Shown: in pieces, positions 27,923 through 35,886 of the stretch
How positions within the stretch are numbered: position 1 is the stretch's first letter
Layout: every line of letters begins with the position of its first letter
NCBI RefSeq assembly: GCF_002093975.1
Contig: NZ_MSZZ01000024.1
Location: 124,001 to 188,000 of the forward strand
Length of the DNA: 64,000 nt
Reading direction: 5' to 3'
DNA from: Thermoactinospora rubra
GTDB lineage: Bacteria > Actinomycetota > Actinomycetes > Streptosporangiales > Streptosporangiaceae
The notes under the pieces: generated by a model
Seen by the model: the letters and a program-made list of their open reading frames with translations, nothing else
What the model was told of the DNA's origin: nothing
The model's database searches: none
Made by a program: the position numbers and the translations under genes

Positions 27923-29137
27923 CTAGGATCCAACACGCCACGAGTGGAGGTACTCCTCCTGTTCCGGGGTGAGCGTGTCGATCTCGGTCCCCGCCGCGGC
28001 CAGCTTGAGCCTGGCCACCTCCACGTCGATCTCCTCCGGCACCTCGTAGACGCCCGGCGCCAGCCGTAGGCGCTCCCTGGCCAGCCACGCCACCGACAGC
28101 GCCTGGGCCGAGAACGACATGTCCATCACGGCGGCGGGATGGCCCTCGGCGGCCGTCAGGTTCACCAGGCGGCCCTCGGCCAGCAGGAGCAGGCGGCGGC
28201 CGTCGGCCAGGACGTACTCGTCGGTGTTCGGCCGCACGCCGCGGTGCACCTCGACCGCGAGGCTCTCCAGCGCCCTGACGTCGATCTCCACGTCGAAGTG
28301 CCCGGCGTTGGCCAGGATGGCGCCGTCCTTCATGACCTCCAGGTGCTCGGCGCGGATCACGTCGCGGTTGCCGGTGACCGTGACGAACACCTCGCCGATC
28401 CTCGCGGCCCGCTCCATCGGCTGGACGTCGTAGCCCTGCAGCAGCGCGTCGAGCGCCTTCACCGGGTCGATCTCGGTGACGACGACGCGGGCGCCCATGC
28501 CCTTGGCGCGCTCGGCGACGCCCCGGCCGCAGTACCCGAACCCGGCGACGACGACCACGCGCCCGGCGAGCATGGTGTTGGTGGCGCGCATGATGCCGTC
28601 GAACGTCGACTGGCCGGTGCCGTACCGGTTGTCGAACATCCGCTTCGTCCGCGTGTCGTTGACGGCCACCACGGGGAAGCCCAGGGCGCCCTCGGCGTGC
28701 ATCTGGCGCAGGCGGATGATGCCGGTCGTGGTCTCCTCGCAGCCGCCGGAGACGTTGGCGAGCAGGTCGGTGCGCTCGGTGTGGAGGGTGTTGACCAGGT
28801 CGCAGCCGTCGTCGAGGACGAGGTCGGGGGCGATGTCGAGCGCCTGGTGGATGTGGCGGTAGTACGTGGCCCGGTCCACGCCGGCCTTGGCGTGGACGGC
28901 GATGCCGCTGCTCGTCAGGGCTTCGGCGACGTCGTCCTGGGTGGACAGGGGGTTGGAGGCGGCCAGGGCGATCTCGGCGCCCCCGGCGCGCAGGGCCTCC
29001 ATGAGCACGGCGGTCTCGGCGGTGACGTGGAGGCAGGCGGCGATCCTCAGCCCGTCGAGCGGCCGCTCCCGCGCGAACCGCTCCCCGATGGCGGTGAGCA
29101 CGGGCATCGCCCGCGCCGCCCAGCCGATCCGCTCCAC
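27923..29137 (-). CDS. Adenosylhomocysteinase-like protein, archaeal/thermophile type
   Basis: This protein of 404 residues starts from a GTG at 29137 with AGAGGG 5-6 nt upstream; a longer start at 29191 lacks a ribosome-binding site. It has the SAH hydrolase fold: substrate domain starting AARAMPVLTAI, CEETTTGIIR, the NAD-binding motif GFGYCGRGV, and GHFDVEID. The signature NDTRTKRMFDNRYGTGQST and the ending EYLHSWRVGS match archaeal and Thermotoga-type enzymes. It lacks both the about 40-residue insert and the C-terminal KPDHYRY tail of the canonical enzyme encoded 375 bp upstream. Such enzymes cleave S-adenosyl- or S-inosylhomocysteine. The true substrate here cannot be told from sequence. 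Confidence 0.88.
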   Translation of the reverse strand: MERIGWAARAMPVLTAIGERFARERPLDGLRIAACLHVTAETAVLMEALRAGGAEIALAASNPLSTQDDVAEALTSSGIAVHAKAGVDRATYYRHIHQALDIAPDLVLDDGCDLVNTLHTERTDLLANVSGGCEETTTGIIRLRQMHAEGALGFPVVAVNDTRTKRMFDNRYGTGQSTFDGIMRATNTMLAGRVVVVAGFGYCGRGVAERAKGMGARVVVTEIDPVKALDALLQGYDVQPMERAARIGEVFVTVTGNRDVIRAEHLEVMKDGAILANAGHFDVEIDVRALESLAVEVHRGVRPNTDEYVLADGRRLLLLAEGRLVNLTAAEGHPAAVMDMSFSAQALSVAWLARERLRLAPGVYEVPEEIDVEVARLKLAAAGTEIDTLTPEQEEYLHSWRVGS

Positions 29138-29511
29138 GAATGCCCTCTTTCGGGTTGTTTGGTGGGTTTTGTGCTGTACGGCTGGCGCCACCTTGGCGCC
29201 ACTCGCCGACGTGGGTGCGCGCCGGTCGATACCACGCTACGCAGTCGGACGGGGTGCTCGCCGTGACGACGTGTCGTTGGGCGATCGCCGGGGTCGGGTG
29301 GCTGGGCGCCGTCCACCCGGCGCCGGGCCCCGCCGTCCACCGTCCCGCCGACCCGGCGCCCGGGACGTGCTCGCTGCAGTCCTAGGACGGCCATGGCGCA
29401 GCGCGCCGCGGAAACCGGCGGTTCCCCCGACAGCAGCCGCCCCAAGGCCGGCCCTGGGGCGGTCGGGGTGCGAGCGGAAAGCCCGGTCGAGCGGGCGGGG
29501 AGGCGTACCGG
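29138..29511. other. 374-bp gap between the two adenosylhomocysteinase genes
   Basis: No credible gene is seen. Near the left end, TGGCGCCA occurs twice (29183-29190 and 29194-29201) with three bases between, forming a perfect hairpin in the leader of the archaeal-type gene, about 45 bp upstream of its start. The ahcY terminator lies at 29439-29460. Confidence 0.5.
29439..29460 (-). terminator. ahcY terminator hairpin
   Basis: GCCCCAAGG (29439-29447) pairs with CCCTGGGGC (29452-29460) with one wobble pair and a 4-nt loop, 52 bp past the ahcY stop. Confidence 0.5.
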
Positions 29512-30939
29512 TCAGTAGCGGTAGTGGTCCGGCTTGTAGGGGCCCTCGACCGACACGCCGATGTACTCCGCCTGCTCCTTGGTCAGCTGCGTGAGCTTGA
29601 CGCCCAGGGCGTCCAGGTGGAGGCGCGCGACCTTCTCGTCCAGGTGCTTGGGCAGCGTGTAGACGCCGATCGGGTACTCGTCCGTCTTGGTGAACAGCTC
29701 GATCTGCGCGATCACCTGGTTGGTGAAGGAGTTGGACATCACGAACGACGGGTGGCCGGTCGCGCAGCCGAGGTTCATCAGGCGGCCCTCGGCGAGCACG
29801 ATGATCGAGTGGCCGTCGGGGAAGACCCACTCGTCGACCTGCGGCTTGATGTTGACCTTCTTGATGCCGGGGACGCGGGCCAGCCCGGCCATGTCGATCT
29901 CGTTGTCGAAGTGGCCGATGTTGGAGACGATCGCCTGGTGCTTCATCTTCGCCATGTGCTCGGCGGTGATGATGTTGAAGTTGCCGGTGGCGGTGACGAA
30001 GATGTCGGCCTTGTCGACGACCTCCTCCAGGGTGGTGACCTGGAAGCCGTCCATGGCCGCCTGCAGCGCGCAGATCGGGTCGATCTCGGTGACGATGACG
30101 CGGGCGCCCTGGCCGCGCAGCGCGTCGGCGCAGCCCTTGCCGACGTCGCCGTAGCCGCACACGACGGCGACCTTGCCGCCGATCAGCACGTCGGTGGCGC
30201 GGTTGAGGCCGTCGATGACGCTGTGGCGGCAGCCGTACTTGTTGTCGAACTTCGACTTGGTGACCGAGTCGTTGACGTTGATCGCCGGGAAGAGGAGGGT
30301 GCCGTTCTTGTACATCTCGTACAGGCGGTGGACGCCGGTGGTCGTCTCCTCGGTGACGCCCTTGATCCGCTCGGCGATCTTCGTCCACTTCTTGTCCGGC
30401 CCCACGGTACGGCGGAGCAGCTCCAGGATGACCTTCCACTCCTCGGGGTCGTCCTCGGAGGCGGTCGGCACGGCGCCGGCCTTCTCGTACTCCGCGCCCT
30501 TGTGCACCAGCAGCGTGGCGTCGCCGCCGTCGTCGAGGATCATGTTGGGCCCGTCGCCGCCCGGCCAGGTGAGGGCCTGCTCGGTGCACCACCAGTACTC
30601 CTCCAGCGTCTCGCCCTTCCAGGCGAACACCGGGACGCCCCGCGGGTTGTCCGGCGTGCCGTCGGGGCCGACGACGACCGCGGCGGCGGCGTGGTCCTGG
30701 GTGGAGAAGATGTTGCACGACACCCAGCGGACCTCCGCGCCGAGCGCGACGAGCGTCTCGATGAGCACGGCGGTCTGGATGGTCATGTGCAGGGAGCCCA
30801 TGATCTTGGCGCCGCGGAGGGGCTGGGAGGCCGCGTACTCCTTGCGGACGGCCATGAGGCCGGGCATCTCGTGCTCGGCGAGCCTGATCTCCTTGCGGCC
30901 GAACTCGGCCAGCGACAGGTCGGCGACCTTGAAGTCCAT
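29512..30939 (-). CDS. ahcY: S-adenosyl-L-homocysteine hydrolase (canonical)
   Basis: This 475-residue enzyme splits S-adenosylhomocysteine to adenosine and homocysteine, relieving product inhibition of methyltransferases. Visible marks: FKVADLSLAEFGRKEIRLAE near the N-terminus, CNIFSTQDHAAAA, the actinobacterial insert (EDDPEEWKVILELLRRTVG), VNDSVTKSKFDNKYG with the catalytic Lys and Asp, the NAD motif GYGDVGKG, GHFDNEIDMAG and the C-terminal PYKPDHYRY that reaches the neighbouring subunit. The ATG has GAGGGG 8 nt upstream. TAGACT on the minus strand (30992-30997) is a plausible -10. Its location downstream of mtrA matches the mycobacterial and Streptomyces order. Confidence 0.98.
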   Translation of the reverse strand: MDFKVADLSLAEFGRKEIRLAEHEMPGLMAVRKEYAASQPLRGAKIMGSLHMTIQTAVLIETLVALGAEVRWVSCNIFSTQDHAAAAVVVGPDGTPDNPRGVPVFAWKGETLEEYWWCTEQALTWPGGDGPNMILDDGGDATLLVHKGAEYEKAGAVPTASEDDPEEWKVILELLRRTVGPDKKWTKIAERIKGVTEETTTGVHRLYEMYKNGTLLFPAINVNDSVTKSKFDNKYGCRHSVIDGLNRATDVLIGGKVAVVCGYGDVGKGCADALRGQGARVIVTEIDPICALQAAMDGFQVTTLEEVVDKADIFVTATGNFNIITAEHMAKMKHQAIVSNIGHFDNEIDMAGLARVPGIKKVNIKPQVDEWVFPDGHSIIVLAEGRLMNLGCATGHPSFVMSNSFTNQVIAQIELFTKTDEYPIGVYTLPKHLDEKVARLHLDALGVKLTQLTKEQAEYIGVSVEGPYKPDHYRY

Positions 30940-31054
30940 CTGTTTCCCCTCGCGTCATGAAGCTCGCGGCATGAACGGTGTCGCGGACGAGTCTAGGCGG
31001 CGCCGCGAGACGGCCGCATCCCGAGGACGGGGAATCTTCCATAAGAATGTAAGG

Positions 31055-31474
31055 ATGCGTATCACCGAAGCCGCCAAGCGGCTGGGCATGTCGCCGCGGA
31101 TGCTCCGCTACCGCGAGTCCCTGGGCCTCCTGCCGCCGGTCCGCGAGACCGGGGCGCACCGCCGGTTCGGCCCGGAGGAGCTGGCGGCCGTGGCGCAGGA
31201 GGTGGAGCTGGAGCGGCGGCTGGACATCTCGCCCGCCGAGCTGGCGTTCGGCCTTCGGGTGCTGAGCGACCCGGCGGTGGCGCAGGCCGTAAGGGACCTG
31301 GGCCTGCGGATCGGGCGGCTGCAGGCCCCGCGGCGGGCGCTGGACTTCGAGAAGGAGAAGGCGCTGCGGTTGCTGCGCCCTGTTCACTCGCGGCCGGTTC
31401 AAGATGTTCTAGCCAGGAATCCTGGTTCCTCAGGGCCGGGAGGAATGGCTTCCCGGCCTGCGCCCGGATCCTAG
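31055..31474 (+). CDS. MerR-family regulator with its 3' end replaced by an IS200/IS605 left end
   Basis: This 139-residue protein has a clear MerR winged helix: MRITEAAKRLGMSPRMLRYR, then YRESLGLLPP and RRFGPEELAAV. A helical region follows (about 60-105). Codon 111 (CAC, 31385-31387) is the last native one. The remaining 28 codons (31388-31474) are read from the left end of the inserted element and are unlike a MerR tail. Joining 31387 to 33138 restores codons TCG AAA GAG TGA, giving a 114-residue native protein. AAGG lies just before the ATG. It is divergent from ahcY across 115 bp and could control it (inference). The DNA-binding half is intact, so residual function is likely. Confidence 0.88.
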   Translation: MRITEAAKRLGMSPRMLRYRESLGLLPPVRETGAHRRFGPEELAAVAQEVELERRLDISPAELAFGLRVLSDPAVAQAVRDLGLRIGRLQAPRRALDFEKEKALRLLRPVHSRPVQDVLARNPGSSGPGGMASRPAPGS

Positions 31475-31899
31475 TCCTGGCGCTTCTGGTTCTCGATGTA
31501 TTCACGGATGATCTCCAGGGGTGCCCCGCCGCAGGATCCGGCGAAGTACGACGGCGACCACAGATGCCCGTGCATGATGTGTCGGTTGATCCGGCCGGTG
31601 AACTCCTTGCGCAGATAGTGCGCAGAGACGCCCTTGAGCCGGTTGACCAGGGTCGAGATCGGGAGCTTCGGCGGGTAGTGCACGAGCAGGTGTACGTGGT
31701 CATCCGCGCCGTTGAATTCCCGCAGGGTCGCACCGAGCCGGGTGCACACGTCCCGCATGACTTCCTCGCAGCGGGTGAGCATCGCGTCGTTGAGCACGTC
31801 ACGCCGGTACCTGGTGACGAAGACAAGATGGACGTGAAGGTTATAGACGACGCTGCGACCTCGTCTGACATCGGGATCTGGTTCCCATCTTGGCGACAT
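31471..31899 (-). CDS. tnpA: IS200-type Y1 transposase TnpA
   Basis: This 142-residue HUH endonuclease starts from an ATG at 31899. The HUH motif is HVHLLVHY (69-76), preceded by the first strand YNLHVHLVFVTRYRR. The catalytic Tyr lies in the last helix, IREYIENQ (Tyr134). TnpA excises and inserts single-stranded copies of the element using hairpins at its ends. All catalytic positions are intact and the length is normal, so the element may still move. Its stop is inside the read-through end of merR. TATCAT ends 7 nt before the ATG, suggesting a leaderless mRNA. Confidence 0.95.
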   Translation of the reverse strand: MSPRWEPDPDVRRGRSVVYNLHVHLVFVTRYRRDVLNDAMLTRCEEVMRDVCTRLGATLREFNGADDHVHLLVHYPPKLPISTLVNRLKGVSAHYLRKEFTGRINRHIMHGHLWSPSYFAGSCGGAPLEIIREYIENQKRQD

Positions 31900-31906
31900 A
31901 GATAAG

Positions 31907-31916
31907 ATGATAGGCT
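31907..31916. promoter_or_regulatory. Overlapping divergent -10 elements of tnpA and tnpB
   Basis: On the plus strand TAGGCT (31911-31916) ends 6 nt before the tnpB ATG. On the minus strand TATCAT (31912-31907) ends 7 nt before the tnpA ATG. The two hexamers share bases 31911-31912. The start codons are 23 bp apart and neither has a Shine-Dalgarno, so one compact site probably drives both genes. Confidence 0.6.
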
Positions 31917-31922
31917 GCGGGC

Positions 31923-33075
31923 ATGAAACTGGCCGTGCAGGTAAAGCTGCTCCCCGACGCCGCCACCGAGGCGGCACTGCGGGAGACGCTGAACCTGTGC
32001 AACCGTGCCGCGAACTTCGCCTCCCGCCGCGCATTCGACACCAGGGTGAAGGGCAAGTTCGCTCTCCAGCGGCTCGTATACGGCGAACTGAAGGAAATGG
32101 GCCTGTCCGCACAGCCCGCGATCCACGTGGCCCGCAAGACAGCCGGTGCCTACGCCACGCTGAAGGCGAGCCTGGAGGCCGGGAACTACGGTCCCGAGGG
32201 ATCGAAGCGACGTACGGCCGTCGAGTCGAAGCCGATCCGGTTCCGCAAGGACGCCGCCCAGCCGTTCGATGACCGGTGCCTGTCCTGGCAGCTCGACGCC
32301 AAGACCGTGTCCATCTGGACCGTGCGCGGGCCGTTCCGGGCGTATCCCGTTCGCCTGCTCCCAGGCCCAGCTCGACATGCTGCGCCGATATCGGCAAGGC
32401 GAGAGTGACCTTGTGTACCGGGGCGGGAGCTGGTACCTGTACGCCACCTGCGACATCCCCGAGCCCGACCCGATCGAGCCGGACGGCTTCCTCGGGGTGG
32501 ATCTGGGCATCGCCAACATCGCCACCACCGACGACGGCACCGTCCACGTGGGCAAGCACCTGAACCAAGTCCGGCACCGCAACCGCCGCCTGCGCCGCCG
32601 CCTCCAGGCCAAGGGCACCAAGTCCGCCAAGCGGCTCCTACGCAAGCTGTCCGGCCGGGAAGCACGCTTCGCGGCCGATACCAACCACCGCATCTCCAAG
32701 CAGATCGTGACCGAGGCGCAACGCACCTGTCGCGGCATCGCCCTTGAAGACCTGGGCGGCATCCGTGAGAGGGTACGGCTCCGCAAGCCCCAGCGGGTCA
32801 CGCTGCACTTGTGGGCATTCCATCAGCTAGGGATGTTCCTCGCCTATAAAGCGGCCCGCGCCGGGGTGCCGGTGGTCTACGTGGACCCCCGATACACCTC
32901 GCAGAGGTGCTCGGCATGCGGCCACATCGACAAGAAGAACCGGCCGGAACAGGCCACCTTCCGCTGCACGTCGTGCGGCTTCGCTGAGCACGCCGACATC
33001 AATGCAGCCCGCAACATCGCCTCGCGCGGTGCCGCGGGCTGGGCAGTGAGTCACGCTGCCGACGACGCGGCCTGA
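31923..33075 (+). pseudogene. tnpB: TnpB RNA-guided nuclease, disrupted by a single frameshift
   Basis: TnpB is the ancestor of Cas12 and cuts DNA next to a TAM using an omega-RNA from the element's right end. The first frame (from ATG 31923) matches TnpB for about 138 residues, to WTVRGPFR. The match continues in the next frame from RIPFACSQAQLDMLRRY (from about 32341). The total length, 1153 nt, is one more than a multiple of three, so one extra base or a two-base loss lies near 32331-32343. The RuvC residues (Asp in FLGVDLGIAN, Glu in GIALEDLGG, Asp in AEHADINAARN) and the zinc ribbon (CSACG, CTSCG) are intact. A sequencing error or programmed slippage would change this call. Confidence 0.85.
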
Positions 33076-33157
33076 CCCGTGCGCTCCATGCACGGTGAGG
33101 AGCTGCAAGCTCGGTCCTTCAGGGCCGGGAAGTTGACTCGAAAGAGTGACGACGCCC
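33000..33157 (+). ncRNA. Probable omega-RNA (reRNA) with its guide
   Basis: By analogy with ISDra2 and other IS605 elements, the guide scaffold overlaps the 3' end of tnpB and ends at the right tip. Here it would end in AGGGCCGGGAAGTTGAC (33121-33137), after hairpins 33077-33095 and GAGCT/AGCTC (33100-33112). The guide would be TCGAAAGAGTGACGACGCCC (33138-33157), exactly the sequence next to TTCAC in the empty merR site. The 5' end is a guess. Confidence 0.45.
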
Positions 33158-33186
33158 CGGGGGACGGCCCGGCAGGCTGCGGAATC

Positions 33187-34734
33187 ATGAAAGTCTTCCT
33201 CGCCGTCGCGGCCAAAGCCCGGGGAGCGGCCGAACGGGCGACCCAGACCGCCATGGAGGCGATCGAGGCGGCCTTCCCCGTGCCGCAGGACACCGTCACC
33301 CGCCAGGAGTGGCACGCGCCCGGTGTGGCGCTGCTGGCCTGGTCCAACGAGCCCGGCAGGCCGCTGGTCGGCTCGGCGGGCCTGAGCGGTTACCTCGCCG
33401 ACCCGGCCGACCTGCCCGAGGCCCTGGCGGGGCGGCTGGACCTGGGCGGCTGCTATTCGGTCTTCGCCGCCACCCCCCAGGGCGTCACCGCCGTCACCGG
33501 GCCGACCGGCGCCGACCCGGTCTACTACGCCGAGACGCCCGAGCTGCACGTGGTGGGCAGCCGGGCGCTGCTGGTCCACCTGGTGGCCACCGGCGGCCGG
33601 GTCGAGCTGGACCCGCTCGCGCTGCAGGCCATGGTCGGCCCCGGCTACTTCCTGTCCGACGAGACCCCCTACCGGGGCGTCCACGCCCTGCCGCCCGCCA
33701 CCCGCCTGACCACCGAAGGGCCGCTTAGACGGCTGGAGGAGGTGCCGCTGCCCGGTCGCGGCGACGTGGCCTCCGCCCTGGTGGCCGCGGTCGAGCCGCT
33801 GCGTGCCGTCGCCGAGCCGGTACGGCTGACGCTGACGGGAGGCAGGGACAGCCGCCTGGTCGCCGTCCTGCTGAAGACGGCCGGGGTGCCGTTCGTCGCC
33901 GTCACCTACGGCGCCGACGACCACCCCGACGTGGTGCTCGCCCGCCAGGTCGCCCGGCGGCTCGGCGTCGAGCACCAGGTGGTGCCGCCCAAGCCCGCCG
34001 CCGCCCAGGACCCACGGGAGCGGACCCTGGAGGTGCTGCGGGCCTGCGAGGGCATGACCTCGGCGTACGAGAACATCGCCCGCTACGCGCCCTTCCAGCC
34101 GCGCCCGTCGCTGGGCGGCCAGGGCGGCGAGATCCTGCGCGGCGGCTTCCTGGCCGGGCTGGGCACCCTGGACGGCGACGCCGTCGCCAGGCGGCTGCGC
34201 TCGATGTTCCTGGGCCACGAGAAGCTGCTCGTCCCCGAGGCGGCCGAGCACGCCAGGACGCTGGCCAAACCGTGGCTGGAGCGGGCCACCCCTGACACGC
34301 TCGACCACCTCTACCTCCGCTATCGGGTCGGCCGCTGGCACGCCGCCTCCCGTGCGGGCGCGCAGCGCGGGGGCCTGCGCGTCCAGCCGTTCCTCGACCA
34401 CCGGGTGGTGGCCGCCGCGCTGGCGCTCGACCCGGTGTGGCGGCGCTCGGAGCGCCTGGTCCACGAGCTGCTGCGGCAGTACGCGCCCGGCCTGGCCGGC
34501 CTCCCGCTGGAGGGGCGGCCCTGGCGCTTCGAGGCCGAGGCCACCAAGGCCAAGGCCGTGCCCAAGCCGCCGGACTGGCGTGCGGAAGCCGCCGCGGGGC
34601 TCAAGCCGGCGCTCCCGCGCTCGCCCGGCCTGGCGCGGATCGTCCGGCTCGACCGGGCGGCCCTGGACGCCGCCAAGCCCGCCCCGGTCTGGAACCTGTA
34701 CACGGTCGCCAGCCTGCTCGACGTGGTTCACTGA
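33187..34734 (+). CDS. Asparagine-synthase-like ATP-dependent amidotransferase/cyclase
   Basis: This 515-residue protein starts at the ATG 33187 (MKVFLAVAAKARGAAERATQ); a longer frame reads into IS DNA and is rejected. Residues 1-190 resemble the N-terminal nucleophile domain of class B asparagine synthetase, but there is no Cys2 or comparable N-terminal catalytic Cys. The C-terminal domain has the PP-loop RLTLTGGRDSRLVAVLLK (about 215-232), so it can adenylate a carboxylate. This resembles beta-lactam synthetase, lasso-peptide cyclase and other asparagine-synthase-related enzymes that use internal amines. No precursor peptide or lasso B-protein is seen. It stops 9 bp before the histidine kinase gene, implying an operon. 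Confidence 0.82.
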   Translation: MKVFLAVAAKARGAAERATQTAMEAIEAAFPVPQDTVTRQEWHAPGVALLAWSNEPGRPLVGSAGLSGYLADPADLPEALAGRLDLGGCYSVFAATPQGVTAVTGPTGADPVYYAETPELHVVGSRALLVHLVATGGRVELDPLALQAMVGPGYFLSDETPYRGVHALPPATRLTTEGPLRRLEEVPLPGRGDVASALVAAVEPLRAVAEPVRLTLTGGRDSRLVAVLLKTAGVPFVAVTYGADDHPDVVLARQVARRLGVEHQVVPPKPAAAQDPRERTLEVLRACEGMTSAYENIARYAPFQPRPSLGGQGGEILRGGFLAGLGTLDGDAVARRLRSMFLGHEKLLVPEAAEHARTLAKPWLERATPDTLDHLYLRYRVGRWHAASRAGAQRGGLRVQPFLDHRVVAAALALDPVWRRSERLVHELLRQYAPGLAGLPLEGRPWRFEAEATKAKAVPKPPDWRAEAAAGLKPALPRSPGLARIVRLDRAALDAAKPAPVWNLYTVASLLDVVH

Positions 34735-34743
34735 GGAACGGCC

Positions 34744-35886
34744 ATGAGACTGCTGAACAGAACGCTCCCGCTCGCCGACGTGGCGACCGCCGTGGCGCTG
34801 GCGCTGGTGGGGCTCCTCCAGCTCCTGTCCCTCGACGGCCTGGCCTACCACTGGCCGCTGGCCGTGCTCGGCGTGCTGGCCGCCACCCTGCCGCAGGCGT
34901 TCCGCCACACCGACCCGCTGCCCTCGGCGCTCGTCCCTCTGGGGGGCGTGGTCCTGCTGGTGGCCTCCGGCATCGGCACGGACGGCCTGCTGCTGGGCGT
35001 GCTCGGCTCGGGCGTGCTGAGCCTGTACACGCTGCTGCGCCTGCTGGAGCGCCGGCTGGCCTGGCTGGCGGGCGGGCTGCTCGCCGCCGCGTTCCTGGGC
35101 GCGTGCGTGATGATGCTGGCGGGCTACGTGTTCCTCGGCCGCTCGCCGGGGCAGGAGGTGATCCTGCTGTCCGCGGCGGCGGGCGGGACCGTCGCCATCG
35201 TCACCCTGGCCGCCGACCTGCGGCGCACCCGCAACGAGGTGCGGCAGGTCAGGGCCGACAACACCGAGGCGCTGCGCCACCAGGCGGCGATGGCCGAGCG
35301 CGCCAGGATCGCCCGCGAGATGCACGACGTCGTGGCGCACTCCATCTCCATGATCGCCGTCCAGGCGGAGGCCGCGCCGTACACCCTCAAGGACCTGGGC
35401 GAGGACGCCAGGGCGGAGTTCGCGGAGATCGCCGCCAACGCCCGCACCACGCTGGCGGAGATGCGCCGCCTGCTGGGCGTGCTGCGCGCCGACGTCAAGG
35501 ACGCGCCGGAGACCGCGCCACAGCCGGGGGTGGAACGGCTGCCGGAGCTGATCGAGCAGCACGACGGCCCGGTGGACCTGGACGTGGTCGGCGAGCCCAG
35601 GCCGCTGCCGCAGGCGGTGGACGTGTCCGCCTACCGGATCGTCCAGGAGTGCCTGGCCAACGCCGCCAAGCACGCCCCGGGCTCGCGCGTGTCGATCGAA
35701 CTGGCCTACCGCCCGGCCATGCTGGTGCTGCGCGTGGCCGACGACGGCCCCGAGGCGAGCATCGGCGAGGGCGGGCACGGCCTGATCGGCATGCGCGAGC
35801 GGGCTTTGAGCCTGGGCGGCTGGTTCTCCGCCGAGCCGATCACCGGCGGCGGTTTCCTGGTGAAGGCAGGGCTGCCGACCGAATGA
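34744..35886 (+). CDS. NarL/DesK-type sensor histidine kinase
   Basis: This 380-residue kinase has an N-terminal membrane region of four or five helices (about 10-150), with hardly any extracytoplasmic domain. A HisKA_3 dimerisation domain follows with the phospho-acceptor His in REMHDVVAHSISMIAVQ (about 195-210), then HATPase_c (QECLANAAKHAPGS, GEGGHGLIGMRERA). GAGGAAC lies before the ATG. It overlaps the regulator gene by ATGA and follows the asparagine-synthase-like gene by 9 bp. A signal sensed in the membrane is likely; the ligand is unknown. Confidence 0.94.
   Translation: MRLLNRTLPLADVATAVALALVGLLQLLSLDGLAYHWPLAVLGVLAATLPQAFRHTDPLPSALVPLGGVVLLVASGIGTDGLLLGVLGSGVLSLYTLLRLLERRLAWLAGGLLAAAFLGACVMMLAGYVFLGRSPGQEVILLSAAAGGTVAIVTLAADLRRTRNEVRQVRADNTEALRHQAAMAERARIAREMHDVVAHSISMIAVQAEAAPYTLKDLGEDARAEFAEIAANARTTLAEMRRLLGVLRADVKDAPETAPQPGVERLPELIEQHDGPVDLDVVGEPRPLPQAVDVSAYRIVQECLANAAKHAPGSRVSIELAYRPAMLVLRVADDGPEASIGEGGHGLIGMRERALSLGGWFSAEPITGGGFLVKAGLPTE

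Larger units (their letters stand above)
31388..33137. mobile_element. IS200/IS605-family insertion sequence (divergent tnpA and tnpB)
   Basis: The element of about 1750 bp encodes a Y1 transposase (minus) and TnpB (plus, frameshifted). It is flanked on the left by TTCAC (31383-31387), the probable target/TAM, and ends on the right in TTGAC (33133-33137). There is no long inverted repeat or target duplication, as expected for the family; only ACTCG is shared by both junctions. Both ends carry the same AGGGCCGGGA block and subterminal hairpins: 31434-31441/31451-31458 on the left and 33077-33082/33090-33095 on the right. It is inserted in merR and ends 49 bp before the asparagine-synthase-like gene. 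Confidence 0.88.

Noticed and set aside
29140..29385. 81-codon plus-strand frame in the gap between the two hydrolase genes
   Set aside because: No ribosome-binding site, no recognisable motif, and composition like non-coding GC-rich DNA.
30940..31054. SAH riboswitch in the ahcY leader
   Set aside because: The 115-bp gap is short and I could not fit the conserved SAH-aptamer core; only a TAGACT -10 and a GAGGGG site are visible.
32827..35778. Minus-strand open frame of 983 codons
   Set aside because: It is antisense to the asparagine-synthase-like gene and the histidine kinase; low-complexity Gln/Arg/Gly content, no domain.
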